In this document: piece by piece, positions 27,868 through 42,300 of the stretch
How the letters are laid out: the number at the start of each line of letters is the position of its first letter
Position numbering within the stretch: the stretch's first letter is position 1
Source of the DNA: Otis tarda
Lineage: Eukaryota; Chordata; Aves; Otidiformes; Otididae
NCBI GenBank assembly: GCA_026413225.1
Contig: CM048552.1
Location: 53,707,001 to 53,771,000, forward strand
Reading direction: 5' to 3'
Length of the DNA: 64,000 nt
Program-made: the position numbers and the translations under genes
Notes under the pieces: model-generated
Told to the model about the DNA's origin: nothing
What the model saw: the letters and a program-made list of their open reading frames with translations, nothing else
The model's database searches: none

Positions 27868-27951
27868 TATTTATAGCAGCGTGGCGGGCGCTGATTGGTG
27901 CCGCCCTCCCGCCCCGCCCCCGCCGGCAGCTCTGCGCTCCGGCTTGTGTTT
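27868..27951 (-). promoter_or_regulatory. H1 promoter (right H1)
   Basis: On the minus strand TATAAATA (27868-27875), CCAAT (27894-27898), GC-rich box (about 27905-27921) and H1 box AAACACA (27945-27951), the same order and spacing as at the left H1. Confidence 0.92.
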
Positions 27952-30900
27952 TTTCGCGGATAATAAAATGGATTTTTTGTTTTTTATCAATCACGAAATT
28001 GCCCCTTTTCTGCATCTAGGAGGGTGTGGAAGTGCCTGTTTTCGCCTGTCCGTGTCTTCACGCGAAAAGAGTGTAGTCTGAGTAGAGAGGGGACGATAAA
28101 TCCCGAGTGCTGGAACCGAACGGACCTTGAGAGAGTGAGAGTTTTGTTTTTCTTTGTAAATTAGAAATTCCCCTTTAAATTTAACGTGAGACAGGAAACT
28201 CAGTGTTAATCTTCACACGGTCTGTTTCACATTAGAGAAGAAAGCAAACAGTTAGATTCTCATTCTTTAAAATAAAATGTTTACAAAGACAGAGAGGTAG
28301 CACAAACTCCCACAAGCCACGCCACCGCTTCTCTAACCGAAGTTTATACCTCTGGCTACTGCAAAACACTCAGTTAGGGATTTTTTTTTTCCCTGTATTT
28401 TTCAAAGCTAAAGTTTCCAGAGGCTACATGTGGAATAATAGACAGCATATACTTATTTACTTCAGAATGGGCTACTTTCTCTGCAACTCTTTGCTATCGT
28501 TAACATAGCAAAAGGCTCTCTAATGTTAAGAGAATAAACTGGGACACCAAGACCAAAGATGAAAAGGTTTGTGTTGAATCACTGAGCTTTGTACATCTCT
28601 GGCATACAGAAACAGACTACGCTCTAAATAAAACACACAGTGCTATTTCTTTAAAATCTGTTGGCATGATTCAGTAACATGAGAAAAAAAATTGGCAGAG
28701 ATCAAGTCTGCAAGAGACATGAAAGCAAAATTTTATTCATATTTTGATACCAAGCTGGGAAGAAATATGACAATTTTTGCTCTCTGCTCTTTTGCCAGGG
28801 TACAGATCAAGACACAGCAGCTCCTGTTTATAAAACTTTTGGCTGTAGCAGAAAATGATGCAAAGCTGTTTATCCACAGTGGTGACTACTCTATTAGCAC
28901 ACTTCCTTAACACCTAAAACTTTGTGTGTCTAGCAGAAGTTCCTAAGTCATTTACCTTGAAGTTTAATGGCCATCAGCCAGTTTAGCATTGTCGTACTGC
29001 TGCATTTGTAGTGATATATACAAACTGCACTTGCAACTTCAGTGAAATGCAAGATCTGTGAGTGGAAAAGTATCACCCCACTCTCTATTTCTACTACAGG
29101 GAAGGCAAATGAACCTTCTGAAGATTTTGAGTGACCCTTCATCTTCAATTAATTCACAAAATCCCATTCTTTAAAACTTCATATAAGCAGTTTGACCTTT
29201 TCTCATATGTTTAGGTAAAAAAAAAAAAAAAAAAACTTCAGGAAAGTTAACATATTATTATCTCCCACTTCTGTTTTCTTTCTAACTCTTCCTCATCACT
29301 GAGATCTCCTAGCTGAAGAGTTATCCCTGAGACAGGGAGAGTGAATAGGATGGCAAATTCAGCAAATCTGGATTTGGCCTTTCAAAACCGTCTTGGAAAT
29401 GGGATGGCTTATAGAGCTATGTTCATGGGGACTTTTACGAAGGCAAGAGAATTTGACTGTAACACATTTACTTCATGTATTAATAGGGACCGAAAGAATT
29501 GGATAATGAAATTATTAACATCTCCTAAAGTTTCTTGAAATCAAGTGGATGACTGCATATCTGCTTCTTCACATCTAGGTCTGGTAAAAGCCCTGATTTC
29601 TTTTAAAAACTAAACTTGTTAGAGTGTCTGTAAACTGAATCTTTTTATACTTATCAACTCTTTTCACATTACCAATGCCAATAGTGGGGTTGGGACAGAA
29701 GCCTTTCTACCTCACAATAAAACAATTTCTCCCATTCTCTGCAACTCTTATTTTGCAAGAGTAATAATGCAGCAAAATAGCACATTTTCTCCAATTTGTA
29801 ATTTGGCATTCTCAGGACTGCTTTCCTTACACACACATAGTCAGGTGGAATACAGATGTATGTCTAAATCTTGTACAGCAGTGATAACTACAGCACCAAC
29901 CATCTCCAGAGGAAAAGCCTCGAAACAGGTGCCAGAGCGAAAATGCAGCGCATTGCTGTGGTCCTTGTCTTACTCCACTTTTGAGGCTGTCAGTCTCCAT
30001 CAAATGCTAAGTGGCCATTTTGCAACTTGAAGCTATTTTTTGTAATTATTTTAAGTGCTTCAATTTATTTTATTTTCCACTTACATGTTTACTCCGTTAT
30101 TCTCTTCCTTTATTGTTAAGAAGAAAATATATTCTCATGACTGTCTCACAAACAAGCAATCAACCCACGTGTGTCACGGGTAGGATGCAGAAGTACCCAA
30201 GAAAAATCACAGCATACAAGGAGAGCTGAATAGAGTGTCACCTCATTCAGTAGTAAATACATAAGGACCGTGGTTCACCCTCTTCCCCCAAATACTGCTA
30301 TTCCTTGCGTGACTAGCAGCACAAAAAGCCTGAGGATATCCACCAGTGGTCATTGCTCTAGTCATGATCATTAGGATACACGGAAGTAATACACATTTCC
30401 CTGCCATGCAGATACAAAAAAGGAACAGATATGGAGGACACTTACTAGGAGAGATTCTCCCTCCTTCTTTTGTATTTGCCTTCACCCTTACACCAAGCTT
30501 TGCTGCCTCATCTTAGAAGAGGTGACCATGAAGAACAAGAAGACCTCAATGATATTCCACGCTGTCTGTCTCTACTTGCTCTGCCAGTATGAACAGAGAT
30601 ATCTGATGGAGTAACAAAGATCTGCCAGCAAATCCTACAGAATGTATTTTTTTGCCAGTGCTACCAACGTGAGTCAGCTCGGCCTGCAGGGCTAGATCTG
30701 AAAGCCTCTTTAGAGCAATACTCAGCCAGCATGAAAAGCATAGGTTATTATAGCTGGTAACATATACCTACTAACTTGAAAAAATATATAGTAATCCAAA
30801 CCAAATGTAATGCCTGCAAGACAACAAGCAATTTTTGTACAATTAGGGTAATCTTACATTTATTGCATGCCCCTTTTGTGATACTTCACTTGGCAGTAGG

Positions 30901-33900
30901 TGACAAAGCATAGCAGCCACCATAGATGACATTACAAGTCCTAGGAAAAGCACCTTAGAGAGTTCAGCTGTTTGTACACATACTGAGGATAGTTCTTCCT
31001 GAATTGGTTGCTCCTTTCCCTCCCCTTTTGTATGACTTCTCCACATGAGTATCTAACTGCACTGCGTTTATTCATTTCACAAATGAATAAAAACATTCTT
31101 TCGCAAACACATAAAGCCCATCCTCATTTTGGAGATGGGAGAACTGAGAGTCGCTTATCCATGTTTTTTAAAAATGCAGTTACTTGGATCCTCCAGTTTT
31201 TACCTGGTTCAATTTTTCCACCCTTCTCCTGCTGAGGCCCAACCATATGTGTTAATTCTCACCATTTCCTGTCAGCAGAAAAATGGTTCAGAGCTGATTC
31301 ATCTAACTTCACAAGAGAAAAAAATAAAATCTGTTCAAAATGCAATTAATTTGTCTGCTCATTTTAGCTTTTAATTTGTAACAAACCTCAATTCCCTCCC
31401 GTACACACGTAGGCCAGGCCAAGACGTCAGTCTGCAGGTGAGGTGAGGATCAGGTCTGGTGAGGGGCTCTGCAGTCAGACACAACCCCGGGTCTGGGCAT
31501 CGGACACCTCCCTTGTGCAGTGGGGCCATGGCCGGGCAGGGCTGTGGGGAGCTGGAGACTGGCCCTGTTGCTGTGTTGCTAGGGCAGGGGCTGATGGCCC
31601 TGGGGGGCTTAAATGGGATCTTGGGACCTGGGCAGGGTGGGGAGAGACACAGGAGATGATGAGCAGGGATAGGCAGGGCTGGTGGTGCCCTGACAAGACC
31701 CCTTCTTGGAGTAACAGGAACTATAAAAGGCTCTCAAACTTACTGCTTCAGCATCCCTCTAGATCCAGATAATAAAGAGCAATTCTGGCCAAGTTGCGTG
31801 CAAATGTTTGCTTACAGTCCTAGTAGACAGGGAAGTAGATTTTAGCTATAACAAATCTCCTCCGCCACTTTCACTTATCATTGACACTGGATGTAGTCAC
31901 CAGCTTTACATTCAAGACAGCTGAGAACAATAGTTCCTGCACTTCAGTTTAGTGATTCCCAAGTCTTTTGTCTTCAAACACATCAAAATGTGGGAATGGC
32001 TTGGCTGATCAGTGGTCAGCTGTATCTGAACAACCCTTCCACATTAATTTAATTGACCTTTACAGGGAAACATCACAAGAGGTTTTGGACTAGCAGTAGC
32101 CAGCTTCAGTTGCAAAACTGTCCTTCTAGATAACAGTGTTTCCATCCCCTCCAGAACAGTCAGAAAACCCAAAAGAGATCAGTAGAAAGAGCCATTTGTT
32201 AGGTGTTTTAGCTGCTATCTGGAGAAAATGTTGACCCACAGTTTTGGTCTGGGTGATGATGTACAAGCCGCTTTCCTAACTGCCAGTGAGAAGTCCCATC
32301 CTTTCCCATTCCACTCTAAACTGTGATACTCACGTCACAGGGGTGCCTCAGCCAGTTTTGTTTCCTCTAAGGCAGCTGGTCTCAAGCTTCTGGCTGGCAT
32401 CCAGCCCCTTGGGGCTCACTTGCTCCCCAGTGGTGCCCACCCTGGCCACGGAGAGGATAACTGCCTTTACTACCTATCAGCAGCTAAGCATATTAGCTGT
32501 TCTCTGATTAATCTGGACACTTAAGAGCTGCCTTTTGGACCTGTTTTTCCTCTCAAGTGCTGTGACCCACAGTCTGGGAAAAGACCTGCTTGCAGAAGAG
32601 CACTCATTGCATTTAGGCACCTCTGCAGCCTCCATGGAAAGATCCTGCGTTACTAGCTTTGCTTCTCCTTTACTAACTGATAGTTTTGACTCCCCTCACT
32701 TTCCTTCTTCCACCATCAGTGATCCACAATGCCCAAATACAGCCTGCAACCCCTCCACTTTCTGCAGAGAAGCCAAGGAGATGAGCTGACACCTCACAAA
32801 TACAAGCTCAGGGTGGCTCAGCACAGGTGGACAAACATCCTTGAGGGAGAGGAGATTGGCCCCTCTCCCCGTGTTTCTGGAGGGCAGGCATTGAAGATGA
32901 CCTTCCCTGCATTTTCCCTAGAGGACGCTGGGATGCAGAGTCTGCAAAGGAAAGGAGCAGTTTGGCACAAATGTCCAGCGGCTGAAGCCTGCCCTGAGTT
33001 AAGTGCAAAATTAGCTGCTGGCATCACTGCACCTGTGAAAACAGGGGAGCTGTGTGGAGCTGGGCAAGCAGATGTCTTCAGAGGGGGAGGGATCCTTCTG
33101 GTGGGTTGTTTTGCCACCTTTTTGGACATATGTAAAGTGTATTTTGTAAAGTGCTTAGTTTTGATTCCCTGAATCTATGTCTCTTCTTCCTTTTCCACTA
33201 GACTCCTCTGGTAGTTTTGAACTAAGAAGAACAGCTTCTAAGAAGTTGGATTTTTTTTAAATTACCTGCGTGAAGCAATATTCTTTCCTTATCGCTGGCA
33301 TGTATTCAAATAAGAATTCCTATGACAGCTGTCACATCACTTCCATATTCAGAAAAAAAAAAAGAAATTTTGTTCCAAAGGCCTTACAAGGGAAATATTC
33401 CTGTTGGCTTACTGATGCCTTTTCTTTTCCCAGTAATATAAAGAAAAGAATGCTGTGTCCTTGAATATGGAATTTGTATTCCCCACATTAATCTGTCTAT
33501 CATCAGAAGTGTGACAGACACTTAAAAATGGGGAAGTCTCACTCTCCAGTCTTGAAGAGGCCCAGAACAAGGGCATTTAAAAGCATGGCCTGATCAGTAT
33601 TACAAAAGCTATGTTAGATTGCAGGGTAGCCTCAAGGAGCAAACAGTCATCTGAAACTAAGGCCACCTACATTCAACATTTGGTTCTGCTCATGAGACAA
33701 TGAGCAAACCACCAGCTTCCTCCCTACCTCTGTTTCCCTGCATATCAGCTGATAACAGGCACGCGTCCCAAGTTCATTGAGATTGCTGCAGAAGAGCAAG
33801 GACATGTGGGTTGTCTGTAGCTTCATGCTGGTAATCAGAGGTCCTGAATCCAAAAGGATGTGATTTTTGAGCATACATCAGGAAATGTGTCAGCCACCAT

Positions 33901-34984
33901 ATATTTCTTGAAATACAAAAGGTGAAAAGTAGGCAGCCTGATTACCAATGCACAGTCTACTGTGCTGAGGAAAAGACTCCTACTGAGGAGGAGATTTTAA
34001 GGAAAGAGACTGCTTTTTGCTAGGCTCCTTCATGACCACTCACCGTGGGAACACCTGCCTACAGAATGGCTAAAGAAGAAAAAGTGTTTCAGGTTCAATG
34101 TTTGTTCTGTACTAAAGCTGAAAGAAGGAGGATGCTCACCTTCAGGCACTTCTCTAAAGAGGCACAAAATAAAACAATATATTTGCTTTCTGAGACCTGA
34201 TCCATCTCCCTGACTGCACTATATTGAAGCAAGGACTGACAGTAAGAGGCCATATCCACCCCCTCTGCCCAGTTCCAGTTCTCCAAGCCTACAGAGCTGC
34301 TTCAAGTGTGCAAACATTTGTCTAGACCTATACCAGTTGAGTACAAAATGTCATCTGATCTGTACAGTCACTCAATCTCTGATACGTTGCAAATATAAAA
34401 CAATATCTAGCCTAGAGGGGAGCCCTAGGATACTGCAAGAGATGTTAGTCTTGTGGATTTGGATTAAAATCTGATCTAGATGTCAAGAATACAATTTGTC
34501 CATAAAAGCAGAGTTCACAACCAGTCTCCAAAGCAGATTTGTAAAATTCAGAGTCTCAGTTCAAGGTGGACATGAAGACCACCCCAATAGTCAAACATCC
34601 CCTGCCAAATACTGAGTTCAGTACAGATGTGAGTAGTGGTACCTGTATGGGCAATATTTGGGACATACAGAAGGAAACCTCCCTAAGATCACGCTCATCT
34701 GATGGCACCACCACAGTACATAGCACCAGTCCAGAGAGGTCTGGGTCCTCTGGACGTGAGGATGCTCCAAGAAAAAGTGTTCTTGCTGTAAGCAGCAGCA
34801 GCAGATACCAGATAAGTGACTGCCCTCCACACTGCAGTTCTGCTGCCTCTCGTGTTAACCTATTGCAAAGTTTCTCAGCTTGAATGAAGCTTAGGACCTC
34901 ATATTGCATTTGTGTTTATATGCACAGAAACAAAAGCTTCTCTAAACAAACAACTGCTTTGGCCAGTCATATTGTCAGCAAACC

Positions 34985-35480
34985 CCACTACCTCACCATT
35001 TACCCCTTTTTCCACATCATTTAGGAACTTGTTAAAGAGCACAGATCCTAGTGAAGACCCCTGCAGAGCTCCCTCTTGACCTTCCTCTATTTAGTCCTAT
35101 GCTTTTTTTCCAGCCTTCTATCAAATGACTATCCATGCTAGACTTTCCCTTTTATCCTGCTGCTGTTGACTTTTCTTTAAGGTCTTTTCAGAGAGGCTTT
35201 GTCAAAAACCTTTGGAAATCCCAGCAGATCACCTCAATCAGGTCACCCTTCCCTACATGCTAGCTGACCTTGTCAAAAAAAACCTCCCAAGATGGTTGTA
35301 AGGCAGGACCTCCCTTTGCATGCTGAAACTATGCTGACATTATTTAAAAAGCTGATTTTGTCCAGAAGGCTGTTCTGACCCTCATTACAACTCCACCAGT
35401 GTGTCTGGCACAGCCGGTAAGTTTATAGACCGAGTCCTGTGGTCTGACAGGCTCTCAGGCAGGATTTTTGATGCTGCTGT
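34985..35480. mobile_element. Old CR1-family repeat fragment, probably antisense
   Basis: Segments such as ACATCATTTAGGAACTTGTT, GCACAGATCCTAGTGAAGAC and CTGAAACTATGCTGAC resemble a very common amniote CR1-family sequence seen from its antisense side. Strongly diverged; limits approximate; assignment from recollection only. Confidence 0.45.
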
Positions 35481-38400
35481 GACAGATGGAGGATTTAGTA
35501 CTAGTTTTGATTTTTCAACTAGCTGATCTTCTAATCCCCTTTTGGACAGCTCAATTATATTTTTACATTTAACATGCTAAAGTTTATGTGCTTTTCTGTG
35601 TTATTTACTCAGACACACCTGCAGCTTTTTGAACGATGCTTTCTTACTCTGAAACCTCCCTCCTGTTATCAGCATCAGCATCTTTCCCTTTCTCAGGCTT
35701 TTCAGGGTGGGTGGTAGTCCTACCAGTGTGTCCTTAGCATGGTCACTTCAGCCATTTCCACCAACTTGTGAGGATTTAATCCTCCCAGCTGTTCCTTTGA
35801 GCTTCTTCTTAACAAGCTCAAGGTTTCCAAACTGCCTATCATAACAGCAAAATACAACAGTGCTCTTGTCTCATTTCCCAGACTTCAAGCCCTGATATTG
35901 AGACAATCATAGCATTAATTTGATTCCCTGGCCTTCTCTTTGAATACTAACCCTCTTAGGGTTTTGTGCTAACCCCTGATGTATCCTTCCGCAGAGGCTA
36001 CAGAATTTGCTATGTCTTGTCCTTGGGATCACTGTCCTGATATTCCCTGTATGAACATGGGAATAGCATATTTCAGTCTGGCAGTGTACTCCAGGGTTGT
36101 CCTCTGGAGCAGTCCTCCCAAGCCATGTGGATGTGTCCTCTAATCAGGAAAGAGATAGGGAAAATGAATGGGAGAGCTCGTATGGTGAGTAGACAGGCCA
36201 CAAAATAATCTAAGAAAAGCTATCTTAACAGCTAAATTGCCTTCCACACAAGCATCTCTTCTGCATAGTACTTGTATGGACTGTGATCCTGACAAAAGCA
36301 TAAGTCAGAAAAGTGGTCCTTGGTAATCTAATTCTTCCCCGGTGCAGCTTAGGGTTTCCCTTTACCCAGAGCTCCAAATGTCATGGAAATCAAAGGAAAT
36401 GCTGTTGTTAAGATATTTTTTTACAGAATCATCCATGAAAATACTTTTCTGGGTGTTTCAGAGGAGAATCTCCTCATCTCACTCCAGCGATTTTTCATCT
36501 GCCAGCAAAGCTTCTTCTGGCAATAAGAAGCAAAGTGTAGACCCTGTTCTGGCTTGCCTTCAGTGACAACAGGGTTTATCTTGGCTCCATCCAGCCCAGG
36601 AAAATACAAACAACTTTACTGTCCTCTATAAGTCTTGTTCTAGGGCCACCCCAGCTAGAACCAAAAGCCAAGTCTCTCTTTACTGTTTGTGTCTGGGGTG
36701 GGTTAGAAAAAAACTCAAAGAATACCTAAGGAAATATATTTTTCTTTTAGTTTGTTTGGGTTTTTTTTTTTGCTTACTCTGTTTGACTTTGGGGTGAGAT
36801 TTTTTTTTTTTTGTACAGATAGGCAAAAAAAGGAGGAACTTTTTGTACACGACAGGTAAAAAAAGAGGCTCTACTCAATCTTTTCAAGGGCTGAATTTGA
36901 TCAGACACGACCAGAGAGGTTTACTACCCCTCCAAGCTTTTGTACCTCCCAGAATGATGCCATTTTTAGAAAGTATTTTTTAAAACTGCATGTGTTTGCA
37001 AACCACAGGGTCACTCAGCCATGCCCTGCCCTTATGGCTTCTGCTAATTGTGCAGGGTGTATCTGCAGATGCAGGGAAGCAGGTTCTCTCCCAGGCTTCC
37101 TTTCCTCCCTCTCATGTCCTGATCATTTGTTTGGGAGGGTGCAGGAAGCGGGCCAAATCCACCCAGGCCAAGAGCATCTGCTGACCATCCCTGTAGTCTC
37201 GTGAAATCACTTCACAGACACTGGGCAGCAGAGCGCTCAGGCACAGGACACATCTGAACTAGGAGCCTGGAAGAAACACCAAACTCCTGTCCCCATCATG
37301 TCCTGGCTCTGCAGCTGGCCAGCTTCCCCTCTTCTGGAAGCACAGGCTCCCAGGCTTCATGGGAGTGGTGACTTGCTCTTGCCAGATCTCCCATTAACCA
37401 AGTCGGTATTGTGCTTGAAATATGCCCTCAGCTCTTTCATGAGACTACCACATCATAAATATCTCTTCAAACAGGTTTATATCACTGAACAGCTATTCTT
37501 TCTGATCAGGTCTGGGGAATGTGTAATAAGTAATTTCTGAGGCACTTGCACCAGATTATGCCTTAATGTTAATGCTAACAAAGGTACAAAAAGATCTATC
37601 TGGCCTTTAGTGAGGAAGCATTTCCCCTTCTCCCTCCCTCGAAGCACACTGGCAACAGGACAAAATGTTTCTGATTATTTTTCCCAGCCCTGGTGGGTTA
37701 CCAAGAGGAATCACCTCACAGCTATCATATTTTGAGAATGGAAGACCTGACTTGAAAATAAAAGTCCTGGCTTGACAAAAATAATAATGATTTGAATTGT
37801 GGGGTTTTGTCTTAGTCTCCCTGAACCTAAAAGAAACCATTAGGACTGTGATGCAGTGAGGTCACCCATCTCATGCTTTTTCTCTGCATTCCCAAGTGCA
37901 TCTCTACAAAGCCCTGTGTTCTTCTGTACATGTCTGGTTTGTACATGTCCTCTGCTAATCCTGAGAATGTGACTGACAACTTGTCCCTCGCGAGCATGAG
38001 GAGGACCACATGCCATGCACTGTGCAGTGCAGGATCACCAAAACCATGGACTTTTCTTTCCCTGATCCCACACAGCTAGCATAAGGGTCACTCGATGAAA
38101 GGAGTACATTAGCTGAAAACAGGCAAAATAAAAAACTTCTTCATACCATGAGTAGATGGGAACTTCTGGACTTTACTGTTCTGGGAGGCAGTGGAGGCAG
38201 CAGAGGCAGCTGGCTTCAGCAGGGTCAAACGTACCAGATAGATAAATCTGTGGGCAACGGGGGTCTATTATTGAAGGGAACAGGCAGCGATGTACCACTG
38301 CCACCTGCACTCTTCCACAATAGCATCTCCTACTAGCACTGCAGGACACCAAGTGGTGGGTTACAGGACCGTCTCTGGCCCACAGCAGTCTCTGGGGGAC

Positions 38401-38863
38401 AGGACATTTGAAATTGGATCATAAATCTTACAAACCTGGGGGACATCGAACGGGGCGGGAGCGAGATAAAGAATTGCTGACTATAATAAGTCACATATTG
38501 TAGAGCAGGTGCCTGAAAGAGATGGACTGAACCAGCCTTTGAGGATGGCTGCTGCTTCTCCTGGCTCTAGAGGGAGCTTAGGAAAGTTAATAAACTGGCT
38601 GTGTGTCAACGTCTGAAGAGGGCTGAACTTAGGTAAGATGCACCCCTGTCTGAAATTAAAGGTAACAGGTTTTAACTTCTCCTCGACTTCTTTAGTCCCT
38701 TCTGTGTCTGTCATATTTCTATGGTGCCAGATGGAAGGGTTAATCAATGTAATGAATTTCATTGTTTTGCTTTCATCACAGGGCATGTTTTATACGGAAT
38801 GTTTCCTGATGAACCTTAATCCTGTTAGTAAAAGCTTAACAATATGAAATAAATAATAATTAA

Positions 38864-38925
38864 AAAACAAACAAACAAACCACCTCTCAAAAACAAAACA
38901 AAACAAAACAACAACAACAACAAAA
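38864..38925. repeat. AAAC/AAC microsatellite
   Basis: Runs of AAAC, AAAAC and AAC units following an A/T-rich stretch. Confidence 0.85.
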
Positions 38926-39347
38926 TTGACCTTGTAAGTGTTTTAAAAAACTGACACCTGAAAAATTTAGAGGAAACCAGGATTTGGTCTTCCATCACAG
39001 TCCAAACTTCTCAGCTTTTAGTTTCCCCTTCTTCAAATGTGGCATCAGTTTCTATAAGAACTGTGGACAAACTCTCTTATATGATGATGAAGGAATGCAA
39101 CTGTGACACATGACGGTGACCACTCTAGGACAAGTCAAATCCCTCTACGAAATTTGAAGTTTTCAAATGAATATTCTCAAACTAAAGTCAGCATCATTGG
39201 TAAAACTGGTATGGAATTAACATGCAGACCTGCAATGCAGCCTCAATCTATCCAAATCACTCCATCTCCAGTACCTAATTTTGATTATCAGTTCTCTTAT
39301 CTAAGTTAATTTTCAGTGAAATGCCCATGTATTGTCACGAATATTAA

Positions 39348-39365
39348 ATCTCTCTCTCTCTCTCA
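39348..39365. repeat. CT dinucleotide microsatellite
   Basis: Uninterrupted CT repeat of about nine units. Confidence 0.85.
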
Positions 39366-42300
39366 ACTAGCTGCAATTAATGTACAATAGAACAGTTGGT
39401 TAACTTGAAGAAGCAAGAGAAGAATTAAGATTAACTAAAAACATACATTCTAAAAACATACTATTTTCCTTTCATATATTTAAAAAATACTAGAGTTCAT
39501 TAAAATAGTAAAAGAAAAAAAAATTTTCTTTACAAAATTTAAGTCAGACAATGTCAATACACTGAGACCCCATATCATCTCATGATTTTTTGTTTTTATT
39601 TTTTTACATTCTTGGTTCAATAATGGAGCAGATGCTTTTCAGCATGTTTGAAATCGCACTGCCCAGCCACTGCCCAGGTAGCTGGTAGGGAAGCACACAG
39701 GGATGTGGGGTGAACACAGTCACTGCAGCTTTCTGGCTTTGGCCAGTGACAAGTACAGAGACAGGCCCAGGAACTTTTCATTGTGCGAATACAGGATGAT
39801 ACCAAATCCAATTTTTCTGACAAAGCTATGTTTTCCTAGCCCTTCCCTCCACCATGACCGATTAGTGAATTGTTGCTTGGTGCCCTCAAGCCTCTGAATT
39901 CAGAGTTTTTCTAGGTACCCTCAAAGCTGAGACTTGTTACCTCACCAACAGCCATAGCAGAGCAACTGAGAGCAAGAACTGAGGAGCAAGAGATAGCAAG
40001 AGTGTCTCTGTTAGAGATCATTAACCCAGAGAGCAATCTGCTACTGGCAGGGGGCAAATAGGGGAGACAGGTAAAAGCTCTATCCTGTGCTGCCTGATGG
40101 AAACATGGACACTCTCATTTCCTAGCTAATAAATGCTACATCTACCCAGTAATCTTGTATTCCAAGGCTCCTAAGACTAGTTTTGGGGATTTACATTTGA
40201 ATCTTTCCAGCCCATTAATTTTCTTGGTAAAGACCTGTTGTTGGTGCCATGCTTCCCAGCTGAACTGCTTTTCCTTCCCATTCAAACTGTGGTCCTGGAG
40301 GCACTGCCCAGACCTGTCAGTGTGCGGTACAGAAATGCCACCAAAGGCTCCTGCAGCATCTCCTCCTGCACTGGAGGACATGGACATCACCGCGGCAGGG
40401 GGAAGACCACAGAGTAGTACATGAAACAAAAAATTGGCTAAACACTGCAAGATTCACACTGGCAAAGGGGGATAAGAAACCATGGAAGTCTGTGCCTTGT
40501 GTTTCGGTTGCACGACACAGAGATTTGTTCTAGCTCAGCTCCTTAGAGAAATGAGGGTTACAGAGCAGGGCTGTTGGCAGTTTTGTCAACCAGTAGCTTT
40601 TAAGCTTCCTGGGAAATCTCAGACAGAATTTGACAAAGCAGTCAAGGTTTCAAAGACATCAAACACCAAGCATGACAGACATCTCTTGTTAAAAGGATGA
40701 TATTTGAATGTAAATTTACTCAAATTTACTCAATTATTTGATCAAAACAATGTTAATAAAGGAAGTGTATCTACATTCAAATGGAAATGTATTTACATTC
40801 AAATGTTACACTGCAGCAGCTCTAAACAGCTTCAGAATAAACACTTCTGCTACATATCCCTTATGCTGGAGCAAACAAGAACAGAAAGATCAGTTCTTTC
40901 TGCCAAAATCCACTGGAAGGAAGAGAGCTGAGGCAATAAAACATCCTTCCTTCCCCTTGCTGGTCATCTGCTCCCACAAAATGCCTTCAGGGCAGATTTT
41001 GCATGGGTCTGGCTTCGGCCAGTTTCAAGAGGATGTGGCTAGATGGAAAGGGTGGAGCAGAGGGACCGTTCTTGGCCAGGGTAGTTGTGAAACACCTGCT
41101 GTGCCCCTTCCACCCTCAAGCCCAAGCACTTCACAAGACAAGAATGACTACAGCAGCAGAGAGGTTGGGTGAAAACGTACAGCAGGCAGGATAGTGAAGC
41201 CTCTGCTAGCTTGCAGGATTGCCCAGTGAGGGTCAGACCTACCCCATAAGTCTTGAGATCCCTGGTAGCTAAGATTCACTCCAAGCAGCCCCCTGGGATC
41301 TGCTCAGTGACTCGGGAGATGTGCTCACATCCAGGCAAGTGCACTAATGGCACTGAAAGCCTTTCAGTTCCTGGGAGATGCTCAGAGAAGACGCTCCTCT
41401 CCCTTACCATTCCCACCTGCTCATCTTTGCTGGAGGGGATCTCTAATTATCAGTGGGAGAGAAGACCATTACTTCCACCAAAGGGATGCTTGTCAGTGTC
41501 AGCAGGGACAAAACCAGATCACAGTGTACTGCTGTAGGTAAACTCCCTAGGAAATAATGTTTCTTATTCTAATACACATTTATTTTTTAACATCAAATTG
41601 ACATCTGTAGCTTCTCATGGGAAATTATTACTTTCTGGGTATGTGCCTCATTATTGAGGTGGATTATGGGGAAACATTCTCTTTAGATGATGAAGGAGCC
41701 CAGGGACAATCTTTGTGAGAAGCCATCCTAGGCTGAGACCAACATCTCATCTTGTGTGAAGTGCAGGTCTTTCAGTGTGCAGGAAACTCTGTGAGGGAAT
41801 ACTGTAAAAAAAAAAGTGAATTGTCTCTTCTGCACTCTAATCATATCCTCGCCCACACACTGAGCATCGCAGGGGTTTCAGACAACATTTTGCAGCTGAG
41901 TATATTGAAAGAAGAGCACTGGGAAAGGAAGAAGAGCATCTAAAACTGTGTCATCTTCTCAGGCTCATTCTAGACCTTTTTTTTTATTATTTTTTTTATT
42001 TGTTATTACATTTTTACCAAAACCTCACTGTCCCAACAAGGACATCATCTGCTGGCACAAGTCCTAGTGGAGATGAAGTTACATTTAAAAACCCTATTGT
42101 ATCTGGGAATGTGCAAAAGAACTCTTGTGTCTATCAACTGCAAACTTTCACGAAGGCAGATAGGCTCCAATTCAAGAGATGTTTGCTAAAACAAAGGGAA
42201 GGGCTAAAGCGTAGTTTCCTTCGGTGTCAAAACTGACCTTCCTGTCAATCTGCAATATGTACAAAGTGTAACAGACCAAGATTGCTTATTTAAGAATTTC

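Noticed and set aside
32729..33172. 147-codon frame in the gene-poor interval
   Set aside because: No recognisable domain and overlapping minus-strand frames of similar length; chance.
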